DNA of 64,000 bases from Chlorogloea purpurea SAG 13.99 (GCA_016903695.1 JADQBB010000001.1:186001-250000), one strand, 5' to 3'. Shown: positions 18,719-27,516, numbered from the stretch's first letter. Numbers and translations are program-made. Notes: a model not told the origin generated them from the sequence alone.

Positions 18719-19366
18719 ATGAATGATGCAGTTGTCTCCGAAGAACAGTTAATTCAACAGCTACAGTGGCGGTACGCGACAAAACAGTTCGATGCGGGTA
18801 AAAAAATCCCCGCCCATCTGTGGCAGACTCTCGAAGATTCTTTAGTCTTAACTCCTTCTTCTTTCGGTTTACAACCTTGGAAGTTTTTCGTTATTACCGA
18901 TGTGCCCTCACGGGAAAAGTTGCTTCAACATAGCTGGGGACAGAGACAGGTCGTGGATGGCTCTCATTTGGTAGTCATGGCGATCAAAAAAGATTTGGGC
19001 GCAGCCGATGTCGATCATTACATCGAGTATATCGCCGAGGTCAGAGGGGTTCCCGTTGAATCTCTCGCCGGTTTCAGTAACCAGATTAAAGGGTTTATGA
19101 ATGGCCCCATCGATTTGACCGCGTGGGCAACCCGCCAGGTTTATATAGCCCTCGGGCAATTCATGCTGTCTGCCGCCCTTCTCGGCGTTGATACCTGTCC
19201 GATGGAAGGTTTTATTCCAGGACAGTACGATGAGATTCTCGGTTTGACCCCATTGGGTTACTCCGCCGTGGTTCTCTGTCCTGCGGGCTACCGCGCCGCA
19301 ACCGATAAGTACGCCACCCTACCGAAAGTCAGGTATCCGAAATCTGATATTGTGCAGCATCTTTAA
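18719..19366 (+). CDS. NAD(P)H-dependent nitroreductase family protein
   Basis: This 215-residue FMN-dependent oxidoreductase has the family's opening RYATKQFD, the PSSFGLQPW substrate and flavin region (about 42-50), and a C-terminal ALLGVDTCPMEGF segment with VVLCPAGYR. It is probably a soluble dimer reducing nitro compounds, quinones or similar substrates. It converges on the DUF815 gene. Confidence 0.88.
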   Translation: MNDAVVSEEQLIQQLQWRYATKQFDAGKKIPAHLWQTLEDSLVLTPSSFGLQPWKFFVITDVPSREKLLQHSWGQRQVVDGSHLVVMAIKKDLGAADVDHYIEYIAEVRGVPVESLAGFSNQIKGFMNGPIDLTAWATRQVYIALGQFMLSAALLGVDTCPMEGFIPGQYDEILGLTPLGYSAVVLCPAGYRAATDKYATLPKVRYPKSDIVQHL

Positions 19367-19377
19367 AAGTGTGACTT

Positions 19378-20640
19378 TCACTGGCAGTTCAATTCTCCTA
19401 TCAGAAAATCGATGAACTGTCTCGCAGTCCTCCCCGATCGTCCATTATGACGCGTCGCCCATTGTTTAGCCCGGAATTCTAGATCTTCTCTCTCTAGAGA
19501 AATCCCCTCGAGGGAAGCTAGATGATGCACTATCTCTAAATATTTATCCTGATTCGCAGGTTCAAAAGTCAGGGTTAATCCGAATCTGTCGCTAAAGGAT
19601 AACTTTTCTTGTACCGTATCCCAGGCGTGAACTTCATCTCCTTGACTCGGACTGGGACGATCGTTAAAGTATTCCCTGATCAAATGTCTACGATTCGATG
19701 TAGCGTAAATCACCACGTTATCAGGTTTAGAGGTGACGCTTCCCTCTAGAACTACTTTCAGGTTTTTGAATTTCTCGTCGTCTTCTTCAAAGGATAGGTC
19801 ATCGACGAAAATTATAAATTTCTGCACCCGGTTTCTCAATCGGTCTACTATCTGGGGTAAGTTTTGTAATTCTTCTTTGGCTACTTCGATCAATCTTAAA
19901 CCCCGCTCACGATATTTTCGCAATAATCCCTTCACCAGTGAGGATTTGCCCGAACCCCTACTACCGTAAAGCAAAACGTTTAAAGCCTGGTATCCCGATA
20001 ACAATCGCTCCGTATTGTTGATTAAAATTTCTTTTTGTTCTTCGTAGCCCACTATCTCCTCTAACTGTATATCGTCGGGGTAACTGATCCCCACCAATCC
20101 CGAGTTTTGCCACTTTAAAGCGTTATAACGGGCGAAGATACCCGTACCCTTTTGACGATAGTGTTGTATTAAATCCTCGATCGATTCGCTCCATTTTTCA
20201 GAACTATGGAGAAAATTTTCTTTTCGATTATCCTGTAACCAGGGAATGAGATTAAATCCCTGTTTGTATTGATTCGTCAGTTTATTGACGATAACTTCTG
20301 GGGTACAATTGTAAAGTTTTTGTAATATTTCTAGATCTTGTTCTACTGCGGCGAGCAAACTATTATTAACCCGCTTATTTTGCACTCCCATACTAAAGGG
20401 ATTTTCTTGTATTAAAATTTCCTCGATAATAAAATCTTGCCAACTTGAATTCAACTCGGCTAATCCTTTAAATATCTTGCCGTAAGCCTTAACGGCTTTT
20501 TTCTCATCTTGGTTGGCAGTTCGGATTAAAATCTGGAAAGCTTGCAATATTTCACTTTCCAGAATATCTTGATATATTAACAACGAACCTAAATCATTGT
20601 CTAAATCGATAAAATTGAGCGATAATATTTCATATTTCAT
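19378..20640 (-). CDS. DUF815 family AAA+ type ATPase
   Basis: This 420-residue protein has Walker A YGSRGSGKSS in the second half (about 225-234), Walker B FIIFVDDLSF and a sensor-like YATSNRRHLI. This pattern matches the DUF815 ATPase family. The first 200 residues are helical and without recognised motif. It starts 16 bases after the methyltransferase-like gene and is the fourth gene in the sigG operon. Its role is unknown; linkage to the ECF sigma factor suggests a stress function. Confidence 0.8.
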   Translation of the reverse strand: MKYEILSLNFIDLDNDLGSLLIYQDILESEILQAFQILIRTANQDEKKAVKAYGKIFKGLAELNSSWQDFIIEEILIQENPFSMGVQNKRVNNSLLAAVEQDLEILQKLYNCTPEVIVNKLTNQYKQGFNLIPWLQDNRKENFLHSSEKWSESIEDLIQHYRQKGTGIFARYNALKWQNSGLVGISYPDDIQLEEIVGYEEQKEILINNTERLLSGYQALNVLLYGSRGSGKSSLVKGLLRKYRERGLRLIEVAKEELQNLPQIVDRLRNRVQKFIIFVDDLSFEEDDEKFKNLKVVLEGSVTSKPDNVVIYATSNRRHLIREYFNDRPSPSQGDEVHAWDTVQEKLSFSDRFGLTLTFEPANQDKYLEIVHHLASLEGISLEREDLEFRAKQWATRHNGRSGRTARQFIDFLIGELNCQ

Positions 20641-20656
20641 TTAAAAATCCTCTTTT

Positions 20657-21340
20657 TTAATATTTGACGATCTTTAACATTTCATCACCGCCTTTCTGAA
20701 ACTCGTAAGCTACTTTTTGAATCGAAACGCTGTAGCCGCTGCAGTGAAGTTCATCCATTAAAGGAACCAGGTAAGGCGAGCGCTCTAACATCAACGTTAG
20801 TAAAGGAAATATTCTCACTTCTTTACTAACGCGTAACATCTCGAAAACAGAATCTCGATGGAATTGATAATCGAGATGATCCGAATAGAGAAATAGAAAG
20901 TGAGAACATAGGCTTATATCAAAAGAATTATCTTGAAAATTCAATTGTGGTAACGACTGAACTTGATAACGTCCTGATAGTTTACCCTCGTCGAAATCCG
21001 CTAGAAATTCGCGTAAAGCCTCCAGGCGATTGCGTCTCAAATCTTCCGGGGAAAGATGATAACGCCATACCCAATCATCGGGAGTAGCCTTCACTTGAGC
21101 GATAATATCATCCACTACCGCCTCGAAACGCTCTTTGATTTGCTCTCCTGCGAATTCATACACCGGGTCGATCGAGATGACTTTCGCCCCCCCTACAGTA
21201 GCCTCGGCATTGAAACTAGCGGGGCCATCTCCCACTCCTAAAATCGATTTACTTAAATCCTCTGCCCTGAGAGCGAACATTTTGACATATTCAGCGAAGC
21301 TCCTACCGAAAGGAACTACTGAACTTAATTTCATGGTCAT
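20657..21340 (-). CDS. SAM-dependent methyltransferase-like protein
   Basis: This 227-residue protein has a class I methyltransferase-like layout: LGVGDGPASFNAEA (about 35-48) as motif I, ISIDPVYEF as the acidic strand, and FDISLCSHFLF (about 138-148) as the motif IV region. No substrate can be proposed. Two in-frame ATGs, at 21340 and 21334, are both possible. It lies 11 bases after the anti-sigma factor gene and 16 before the DUF815 gene. Confidence 0.72.
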   Translation of the reverse strand: MTMKLSSVVPFGRSFAEYVKMFALRAEDLSKSILGVGDGPASFNAEATVGGAKVISIDPVYEFAGEQIKERFEAVVDDIIAQVKATPDDWVWRYHLSPEDLRRNRLEALREFLADFDEGKLSGRYQVQSLPQLNFQDNSFDISLCSHFLFLYSDHLDYQFHRDSVFEMLRVSKEVRIFPLLTLMLERSPYLVPLMDELHCSGYSVSIQKVAYEFQKGGDEMLKIVKY

Positions 21341-21351
21341 TATATCGATCG

Positions 21352-21870
21352 TTATTTTCTTTCTGTATCGGGAATCTCTATAATAGGCTGATTGATGCCG
21401 ATCATTAAAGATTCGTTCTCAGGAGTTCGAGGATTCATAGCGATTTGAGTTACAGGAGAATTGCGCCCTGGTAGGAAGTAAGAAGCGAAGCCAACCACGA
21501 GCATTGTTAAGATAGCACTACCCGCTAATACTAGACGACGGTTTCTCTGCGCCTCGATTTTTTTGAATACCCCTTCCGTGATTTTCTCTACCGATACATT
21601 ACTAGAGGGTACAGGAGCTTGCTGTAAATTTTGCTCTAAACGAGTCAGGGAAAGATAAAGCTTTTTAAAATCGGTGTCCGTATCGAGCCACTGCTGAACT
21701 TGACGACGCTCATCGGGAGTTACTTCCCCATCGATATAGGCACTGAGTAACTCAAACTTCTGAGCTTGTTCTGTAGATACCAAAGTGTCATCATCCTCTT
21801 GAAAATCAGACCAAATATCCAACTCAAAAGCTTTAGACAATTGAGTTTCTTCCTCTGGAAAATAATTCAT
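21352..21870 (-). CDS. Anti-sigma factor for SigG (membrane protein)
   Basis: This 172-residue protein has an N-terminal cytoplasmic domain with LLSAYIDGEVTPDERR, typical of anti-sigma factors, one membrane segment (about 120-140, LVLAGSAILTMLVVGFASYF) and a short periplasmic tail. The zinc ligands of ZAS proteins are absent. It corresponds in position to the SigG partner of Synechocystis. I prefer ATG 21870, preceded by AGAGG, over a GTG at 21924. It lies 90 bases after sigG and probably binds SigG at the membrane until a signal releases it. Confidence 0.85.
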   Translation of the reverse strand: MNYFPEEETQLSKAFELDIWSDFQEDDDTLVSTEQAQKFELLSAYIDGEVTPDERRQVQQWLDTDTDFKKLYLSLTRLEQNLQQAPVPSSNVSVEKITEGVFKKIEAQRNRRLVLAGSAILTMLVVGFASYFLPGRNSPVTQIAMNPRTPENESLMIGINQPIIEIPDTERK

Positions 21871-21922
21871 ATTTACCTCTCGATCGAGTGAAACGGATTC
21901 ATGTCGATTATTGGGCCGTGAC

Positions 21923-21973
21923 ACTCCTCACACCAGACTAGTATCGACAAGAAAATGGATTTACTTTTCTTGT
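21923..21973. promoter_or_regulatory. Intercistronic element sigG/anti-sigma: Yfr1-complementary site and hairpin
   Basis: On the minus-strand mRNA the bases at 21923-21933 read GUGUGAGGAGU, a perfect 11-base complement of the unpaired motif of the cyanobacterial small RNA Yfr1. Just before it in the transcript, ACAAGAAAA (21947-21955) pairs with TTTTCTTGT (21965-21973) across the sigG stop codon. The element could set the ratio of SigG to its antagonist. It may be coincidence, since GAGGAG is also a Shine-Dalgarno word. Confidence 0.35.
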
Positions 21974-22632
21974 AAATAACCCTGTAAAACTGATTGTAGC
22001 TTAGCTCTCGCGCGGGCGATACGAGATTTGACCGTACCTAGAGAAACACCTGTTAATTCGGCGATTTCTTCGTAAGCCATACCTTCGATTTCTCTGAGAA
22101 TGATCGTGTTTCGGAAGGCGGTGGGTAAATCAGCGATCGCAACTCTTAGATGTTCGTAAAATTCGTTAGTGGCGAGATGATCGTCTGGACTGGGATAATC
22201 AGACACAATATCCCAATCGATTTCGCCGTCTTCCACGCGTCTGCGAGCGTCTAGGGATACGGGGGTGTTAACTCGTTTGCGTTTGCGTAGTTCGTCATAA
22301 AACAAGTTCGTGGAAATGCGACTTAACCAACCTCTGAACTTTAAGGGTTCGTTGAGTCGATTAATATTTTTATAAACCCGTATCCATACTTCTTGGGCTA
22401 AATCCAGTCTATCTTGCCAATCGGGGGCCAGGTGATAAAGTAATTTATCTACGTGGGACTGATAGCGCTTTACTAATTCAGCAAAGGCTACTTTATCGGG
22501 GTGTGAACCCTGCTGACACAGCAAGATGAGATCGTAGTTAGATATTTTGTCGGGGCTGAGGGAAGCTGAGGGCTTGCTGATACCTAAACCAGACCAAGAA
22601 GTAGAAATTGATTGGCTCATGTGTTTTTCCAC
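21961..22632 (-). CDS. sigG: ECF-type RNA polymerase sigma factor SigG
   Basis: This sigma factor of about 223 residues has region 2 (FAELVKRYQSHVDKLLYHL to FRGWLSRISTNLFYDELRKR) and region 4 (ADLPTAFRNTIILREIEG to LTGVSLGTVKSRIARAR). It matches the cyanobacterial SigG group, whose members respond to envelope or other stress and are held by a membrane anti-sigma factor. The start is GTG 22632, with GAGGAG 11 bases upstream, or ATG 22618-22620. It heads an operon with the anti-sigma, methyltransferase-like and DUF815 genes. SigG factors usually drive their own operon, but I could not place a promoter. Confidence 0.9.
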   Translation of the reverse strand: MEKHMSQSISTSWSGLGISKPSASLSPDKISNYDLILLCQQGSHPDKVAFAELVKRYQSHVDKLLYHLAPDWQDRLDLAQEVWIRVYKNINRLNEPLKFRGWLSRISTNLFYDELRKRKRVNTPVSLDARRRVEDGEIDWDIVSDYPSPDDHLATNEFYEHLRVAIADLPTAFRNTIILREIEGMAYEEIAELTGVSLGTVKSRIARARAKLQSVLQGYLQEK

Positions 22633-22705
22633 GCTGTTAATTACTCCTCACGGTACTAATGAGCCAATAGTATACAGAGAAGTTCCCCCCAGGGCAAGAA
22701 AATTT

Positions 22706-23254
22706 CTAATTACCCGGTGGACTCTGCTCGTAATTGACGGCGTATGATTTGAGCAAGCCGTTCATCTGGGTGAGTATGTCCTCTCTCTGTCTCTTGTTGA
22801 TGGGAATACGATCGAGATTTTGAGATGGACGTTCTGAGAAACTGGCCACGGCTTCTTTAACCGCACTTTGAATCAACTCCCGCAATTCTTCTCTGGCTCT
22901 CTGGCGTTGATAGTTAGCTCCTTCCTCGGTGGTGGCGTAAAGAGGGGGAAGCCGATTCAAGGCGTACGCGGCCAAATCACCCACATCTAAACCGCTCTGT
23001 AAATTGGTATTAGCTGAACCGACCTGGACGATAGCTTCGCTGATCACTAATTCTTCCATGACGTTGATAAACTGTTTCCTGGGCATGGCCACCACTTCCC
23101 CGGTTAGCAAAGCACCCATCAATCTATCTAGTGCCATGTATTCTTCCAGGGATAATTCGCTGGAACTATCGCATATTTTGCCTACTTCCGCCTCCATCGT
23201 CGGGGTTAAATAACCTTCTTCTAGTGCTTGTTGCACGATCGCTTCAATATTCAT
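22706..23254 (-). CDS. ComFB family protein
   Basis: This 182-residue protein carries a ComFB domain in its second half (about 95-140: DVGDLAAYALNRLPPLYATT, then a helix rich in Arg and Glu). The helical N-terminal part is typical of the cyanobacterial form. ComFB proteins were first linked to competence in Bacillus, and the Synechocystis homologue has been reported to bind cyclic dinucleotides; I recall this rather than read it here. I chose ATG 23254, since an upstream frame would run through hfq. It lies 51 bases after hfq in the same direction. Confidence 0.8.
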   Translation of the reverse strand: MNIEAIVQQALEEGYLTPTMEAEVGKICDSSSELSLEEYMALDRLMGALLTGEVVAMPRKQFINVMEELVISEAIVQVGSANTNLQSGLDVGDLAAYALNRLPPLYATTEEGANYQRQRAREELRELIQSAVKEAVASFSERPSQNLDRIPINKRQREDILTQMNGLLKSYAVNYEQSPPGN

Positions 23255-23304
23255 GACCTGATTTTTTATGCTAATCGACTTTATAAATTTCTCAATGGTA
23301 AAAT

Positions 23305-23517
23305 TTAAGCTTTCAGCTTTAAATAAACCAAAGATTGTCTCCATACAAGGGTGGGCTGTTCATACTGATCCACTAAACAAAAGCAATTAATGTCTTGCCA
23401 AACGATCCGTCCTACGATTAAATCATCGCTAACTAATTTTAATTCTACTTCTGTTTTGTCGTTGATATAAGTTTGGATTATGCGTACGCTCGGTAATCCG
23501 GTATCAAATTCAGACAT
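23305..23517 (-). CDS. hfq: RNA chaperone Hfq, cyanobacterial type
   Basis: This 70-residue Sm-like protein has the cyanobacterial opening FDTGLPSVR, strand ELKLVSDDLIVGRIVWQD and a final YLKLKA strand. The residues that bind poly-A and U in enterobacterial Hfq are poorly kept, as in other cyanobacteria. In Synechocystis, Hfq binds the pilus motor PilB1 and is needed for motility and DNA uptake rather than for classic small-RNA pairing. It diverges from dapF over about 85 bases and precedes a comFB gene. Confidence 0.9.
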   Translation of the reverse strand: MSEFDTGLPSVRIIQTYINDKTEVELKLVSDDLIVGRIVWQDINCFCLVDQYEQPTLVWRQSLVYLKLKA

Positions 23518-23602
23518 AATTAGTTCATGGGGAAAGATCCTGCACTTCTATTATGGGTGAGGATTCACCTCTTTTCTCGTTTATATTGATAATTATTGCT
23601 CC

Positions 23603-24454
23603 ATGAATCGTCAATTTTCTAAATATCAAGGTTTGGGCAACGATTTTATCTTGATCGATGATCGCCATCTCCAAGAACCTTCCCTCTCTCCAGAGTTAGC
23701 GGTACAGATGTGCGATCGAAATTTCGGCATCGGTGCCGATGGAGTCATCTTCGCCCTCGCCGGTCAAAACGGCACTGATTACACCATGAGGATTTATAAT
23801 TCCGATGGTTCTGAACCACAGATGTGTGGCAATGGTATCCGTTGTCTGGCCCAATTCATCGCCCGACTCGAAGGAAATCTCGTCCCCGGCAGGAGTTACA
23901 ACATTCACACCCTCGCCGGTACGATGAAACCACGTTTGGAAACTGATGGACAAGTAACCGTGGATATGGGCACACCTTTTTTAGAAGCCGGGGAAATTCC
24001 CACGGGTCTCGGCGCGCACGGTGAAAAGGTGATCGCCCGTCCCTTAGAGGTAGGGGGGCGATCTTGGCTCGTTACTTGTGTCAGTATGGGCAATCCTCAC
24101 TGTATAACTTTCGTTACCGATGCGGACGAAATCGACCTGGCAACGATCGGCCCCCTGTTCGAGCATCATCCGGTTTTCCCCGAACGCACTAACACGGAAT
24201 TTGTAGAGATCGTCCGCCCCGATTACTTGAAGATGAGGGTTTGGGAAAGAGGTGCGGGGGCGACTCTCGCCTGCGGTACGGGTGCTTGCGCTACCGTGGT
24301 GGCGGGGGTGTTGAATCAGAAATGCGATCGTAGCTGTACAGTGGAGTTACCTGGGGGTTGTCTCCATATTCACTGGCACGAAGACGGGCGGCTTTATATG
24401 AAGGGCCCGGCAAAGGAAGTATTCACGGGCGTGTATCAATATCAGTACAAATGA
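23603..24454 (+). CDS. dapF: Diaminopimelate epimerase
   Basis: This 283-residue enzyme converts LL- to meso-diaminopimelate for lysine and peptidoglycan. The two catalytic cysteines lie in MCGNGIRC (about 74-81) and in ACGTGACA (about 223-230). The opening [15 protein letters not shown] is the family start. Complete length, clear start. It diverges from hfq. Confidence 0.96.
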   Translation: MNRQFSKYQGLGNDFILIDDRHLQEPSLSPELAVQMCDRNFGIGADGVIFALAGQNGTDYTMRIYNSDGSEPQMCGNGIRCLAQFIARLEGNLVPGRSYNIHTLAGTMKPRLETDGQVTVDMGTPFLEAGEIPTGLGAHGEKVIARPLEVGGRSWLVTCVSMGNPHCITFVTDADEIDLATIGPLFEHHPVFPERTNTEFVEIVRPDYLKMRVWERGAGATLACGTGACATVVAGVLNQKCDRSCTVELPGGCLHIHWHEDGRLYMKGPAKEVFTGVYQYQYK

Positions 24455-24541
24455 CAATTGCAGGGGATGTTAAGGTAAGATCGATTTTCAAAAGCTATCC
24501 AGCCTAAAAACACAAACTTATTATTTTTTTGAAGAAGAACT

Positions 24542-24898
24542 ATGCAGTTTACTTTGGAAATACCCGATGAGATGGCTCAGAGCTTGGAGTCGCAGAAAGA
24601 AAATATACCGCAGATTCTCGCTTTAGGATTGCGAGAGATAACTGCTAATCCTTCCATGGGATTTTCTAGTCTGATCGAAATTCTCGAATTTCTAGCCAAG
24701 TTACCATCTCCTCAAGAAATTTTAGAGTTGCGCTTGTCTGAGCAGTTACAAACCGAGATAGATACACTCTTGGATAAAAACCGTAGTCAGGAGTTGAGCG
24801 ACAGCGATCGCTCTCTCTGGCAACATTATGAATTTATAGAACATTTGGTGCGTCTGGCAAAGGCTCAAGCCCTGCTGAAATTACACCAAAGTACATGA
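24542..24898 (+). CDS. Small protein paired with HNH endonuclease (antitoxin-like)
   Basis: This 118-residue protein starts with a strand and helix (FTLEIPDEMAQSL) like small DNA-binding antitoxins; the rest is helical (EILEFLAKLPSPQEIL, then FIEHLVRLAKAQALL). I recall many cyanobacterial relatives that sit directly before HNH or PIN genes. Its stop overlaps the start of the HNH gene by 4 bases (ATGA), so the two are coupled in translation. An antitoxin-like role is inferred from size, order and coupling; no test is possible here. Confidence 0.7.
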   Translation: MQFTLEIPDEMAQSLESQKENIPQILALGLREITANPSMGFSSLIEILEFLAKLPSPQEILELRLSEQLQTEIDTLLDKNRSQELSDSDRSLWQHYEFIEHLVRLAKAQALLKLHQST

Positions 24899-25329
24899 GC
24901 AGAACATATATCTCTAACAATTTGCGACAATTAGTATTTGAGCGCGCGGGTGGTTGTTGTGAGTATTGTTTGATTCCTGAAAAGTTAGTTTTGTCGGCTC
25001 ATCAAATAGATCATGTTATCGCCGAGAAACATGGTGGGATTACCGCGGCAGAAAATTTAGCTTTATCCTGCTCTCTATGTAATCAGGCGAAAGGTAGCGA
25101 CATTGCTTCGATCGATCCAGATTCTGGCGATACGGTCAGACTTTATAATCCGAGGATAGATCGATGGGCGGATCATTTTTGCTTTGAACCAGAAAGCGGT
25201 TTAATTAAACCTTTAACCTCGAATGGTCGCGTCACCGTTAAATTATTAAGGATGAATAGAGCGGAATACCTGCCCCCGCGTAAAATACTGGCCGGATTAC
25301 CAGCCAATAAATTTGATGGCGAGGTTTAA
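24895..25329 (+). CDS. HNH endonuclease domain protein
   Basis: This 144-residue protein has a full HNH fold at about 15-70. The first zinc pair is in GGCCEYC, the catalytic core is AHQIDHVIAEKHGG with NLALSC, and the second zinc pair ends LSCSLCNQAKG. All expected ligands are present. Its target (DNA, tRNA or other) cannot be read. The gene overlaps the upstream small gene by 4 bases, and its stop faces that of the ABC permease gene across 2 bases. Confidence 0.85.
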   Translation: MSRTYISNNLRQLVFERAGGCCEYCLIPEKLVLSAHQIDHVIAEKHGGITAAENLALSCSLCNQAKGSDIASIDPDSGDTVRLYNPRIDRWADHFCFEPESGLIKPLTSNGRVTVKLLRMNRAEYLPPRKILAGLPANKFDGEV

Positions 25330-25331
25330 TT

Positions 25332-26114
25332 TTAACTAGAAGCACTAGTGTAAAATTTGAGAGCGAAAGCCCAGAAAGCGCGAGAAAATAGGAGAAGTGC
25401 GATCGCTAATAACCCAGAACCGAGAACCCATGAAGGTTGACCGCGACCGAGGAGAGTTTCCGCGGGAATGGTAGTGAGAAAAACGATCGGCACGATAAAA
25501 GTAAAAAATACTCGATAGAGAGGGGGATAAGCTACCAAGGGATAACGTCCGGCCTCTAGAAAGCCCCGTAACACCTCGGTGACATTATATATTTTCACGA
25601 ACCAGATACTCGTGGCCCCTAAAATAAACCAGAGGCTATATAAAATAGCTATACCGAAGACAATCGGTAAAAAGCTCAAAAGATAATTGACCGGATGTAA
25701 ATTTAATTGACCGCCTGCGTAGATAATAATAATCAACCCGAAAAATAGATCGGGCACGCCCCAAGGAGAAATAGAACGAGTCGAAAGCCAAAGTTGACTA
25801 TTGATCGGCTTGAGCAAGACAAAATCTAAAGTTCCTTTTTCTACTTGTTCGACAATTTTATTGAGATTGGGGATCAAAAAACTAGCGCTAAATCCCTGTA
25901 ATAAAGTGAAAAATCCCAACACTATCAGGGATTGAGACCAATTCCACCCAGCGAAAGTATAGCCGTTACGGTAAAACAAAAAGAGACTGAATAAACCGCC
26001 TATTAAATTAGCTAAACTACTGAGAGAGGCGATTAAAAAATTAAGTCGGTATTCTAGTTCAGCACTTAGAGAGGTAGTCCAAAACAGGAAAATAATGCGA
26101 ATGTATCGAGTCAT
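25332..26114 (-). CDS. ABC-2 type permease (DUF990-like)
   Basis: This protein of about 260 residues has six predicted membrane segments and the layout of the ABC-2/DUF990 permeases that work with a DrrA-like ATPase. I chose ATG 26114 (MTRYIRIIFLFW), because a TTG 60 bases upstream would add an unusual hydrophobic N-terminus. No partner ATPase or second permease is adjacent. The cargo is unknown. Confidence 0.75.
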   Translation of the reverse strand: MTRYIRIIFLFWTTSLSAELEYRLNFLIASLSSLANLIGGLFSLFLFYRNGYTFAGWNWSQSLIVLGFFTLLQGFSASFLIPNLNKIVEQVEKGTLDFVLLKPINSQLWLSTRSISPWGVPDLFFGLIIIIYAGGQLNLHPVNYLLSFLPIVFGIAILYSLWFILGATSIWFVKIYNVTEVLRGFLEAGRYPLVAYPPLYRVFFTFIVPIVFLTTIPAETLLGRGQPSWVLGSGLLAIALLLFSRAFWAFALKFYTSASS

Positions 26115-26222
26115 AAAAAATAGGAAAATAAACACACTTGGAAAAATAAGTTCACTGTGAACAGTTTTTGTCAAACAAGAACCCGTTAAACTGAGAAATT
26201 GTTAATAAACAAGGATAAGAGT

Positions 26223-27107
26223 ATGAATCAATCGGAACTACAGATAGGGGATGCGGATAGAGTACAAATACTAAGTGAAGCCTTACCCTACATCCAAAAA
26301 TTTGCCGGGCGTACCGTGGTGATCAAATACGGGGGTGCGGCCATGAAAGAAAGCATCCTCAAAGATACCGTCATTCGAGATATAGTGTTTCTCTCCTGCG
26401 TCGGGGTACGTCCTATTATCGTTCACGGGGGCGGGCCGGAGATCAATAGTTGGTTAGATAAATTGGGAATCGAACCGCAATTTAAAAACGGTCTGCGCGT
26501 TACCGACGAAGCTACGATGGATGTAGTGGAGATGGTATTGGTGGGCCGGGTTAATAAAGAAATCGTCTCCTTGATCAATCAAGCCGGTGGCTTAGCGGTG
26601 GGCCTGTGCGGAAAAGATGGTAATTTAGTTACTGCGCGTCAGGTGGGCAAAAAAGACATCGGCTTCGTGGGAGAAGTCAGTAGCGTCGATACTAGGCTAG
26701 TGGAGTCTTTGATCAAGGGTGGTTATATCCCCGTGATTTCCAGTGTTGCCGCCGATGAAACGGGGCAGGCTTATAATATCAACGCCGATACGGTGGCCGG
26801 GGAAATCGCCGCCGCTTTAGGGGCTGAAAAATTAATCCTCCTCACGGATACGGCGGGTATATTCAGAGATTTTCAAGATCCCAGCACTCTCATCAATAAA
26901 TTAGATATTCAACAGGCGCGGGAGTTGATCAATACCGGTATAGTCAGCGGTGGTATGATTCCCAAAGTAAACTGTTGCGTTCGTTCTCTAGCCCAAGGGG
27001 TGAAAGCTGCACATATTCTCGACGGCCGTTTGCCCCATTCTTTATTATTGGAGATACTGACCGATCGAGGTATAGGTTCGATGATCGTCGCTTCCGGCTA
27101 CTCGTAG
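26223..27107 (+). CDS. argB: Acetylglutamate kinase
   Basis: This 294-residue enzyme phosphorylates N-acetylglutamate in arginine synthesis and, in cyanobacteria, is the target of PII signalling. The motifs [23 protein letters not shown] and the C-terminal ISGG-like [11 protein letters not shown] are clear. The N-terminal helix needed for hexamers and PII control ([12 protein letters not shown]) is present. I chose ATG 26223, with AAGGATAAGAG just upstream, over TTG 26199. Confidence 0.96.
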   Translation: MNQSELQIGDADRVQILSEALPYIQKFAGRTVVIKYGGAAMKESILKDTVIRDIVFLSCVGVRPIIVHGGGPEINSWLDKLGIEPQFKNGLRVTDEATMDVVEMVLVGRVNKEIVSLINQAGGLAVGLCGKDGNLVTARQVGKKDIGFVGEVSSVDTRLVESLIKGGYIPVISSVAADETGQAYNINADTVAGEIAAALGAEKLILLTDTAGIFRDFQDPSTLINKLDIQQARELINTGIVSGGMIPKVNCCVRSLAQGVKAAHILDGRLPHSLLLEILTDRGIGSMIVASGYS

Positions 27108-27181
27108 TAGTAATTACCGTACTTTATTGTCTTGGGCACTTGCCTAAACCTTACCTGTTAGTGTAAAAATAAAAGAGTAGG

Positions 27182-27236
27182 ACGCTCCTCGATCGATTCC
27201 AGCATCTCAGTGTCATTTTAAACCTTCGGGGAGCGT
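27182..27236. other. Inverted repeat between argB and a DUF4327-like gene
   Basis: ACGCTCCTCGA (27182-27192) pairs with TCGGGGAGCGT (27226-27236), eleven pairs including one G-U, with a 33-base loop. It may end the argB transcript or lead the next gene. A 33-codon frame lacking a start codon runs through it and ends SVDLKDLEQLVQILAN at 27282, which could be the tail of a lost gene. The rest of the 179-base gap shows nothing else. Confidence 0.4.
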
Positions 27237-27286
27237 TGATTTAAAAGATTTAGAACAACTAGTTCAAATATTAGCGAATTGAATTT

Positions 27287-27508
27287 ATGACAAAGCAATT
27301 AACTGCTCACCCTATGGTGAAGTTTCAGCGCAAAGCTTCCAAGTGGATTGATGCGAAAGTGGTGAAACCTAATGACAGTATCTGGAAACTCGCACTTCTT
27401 TACGGAGACGAGTGGACTTACTGGAAAAAGGAATTACTAGACTTCGGTTTCTCGATGCAAGATCCCGTGAGCGAGCTTTTATTAGTAGAAGGTTGGGACG
27501 AAGAATAA
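27287..27508 (+). CDS. Small cyanobacterial protein, DUF4327-like
   Basis: This 73-residue acidic protein ends ELLLVEGWDEE and has a core SIWKLALLYGDEWTYWKKEL. It resembles the DUF4327 family found only in cyanobacteria, judged from the spacing of Trp and acidic residues. Function unknown. It converges on the PP2C phosphatase gene with 8 bases between. Confidence 0.6.
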   Translation: MTKQLTAHPMVKFQRKASKWIDAKVVKPNDSIWKLALLYGDEWTYWKKELLDFGFSMQDPVSELLLVEGWDEE

Positions 27509-27516
27509 CGAAGGCT

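Noticed and set aside
21923-21973. A Yfr1 small RNA gene on the plus strand
   Set aside because: The motif ACTCCTCACAC is present, but no GC-rich 3' terminator stem with a T run follows and the 5' stem is weak. The strand also lies antisense to a coding operon. I kept only the possibility of a target site.
26199-26222. TTG start for argB
   Set aside because: ATG 26223 has a ribosome binding site and gives the normal length.
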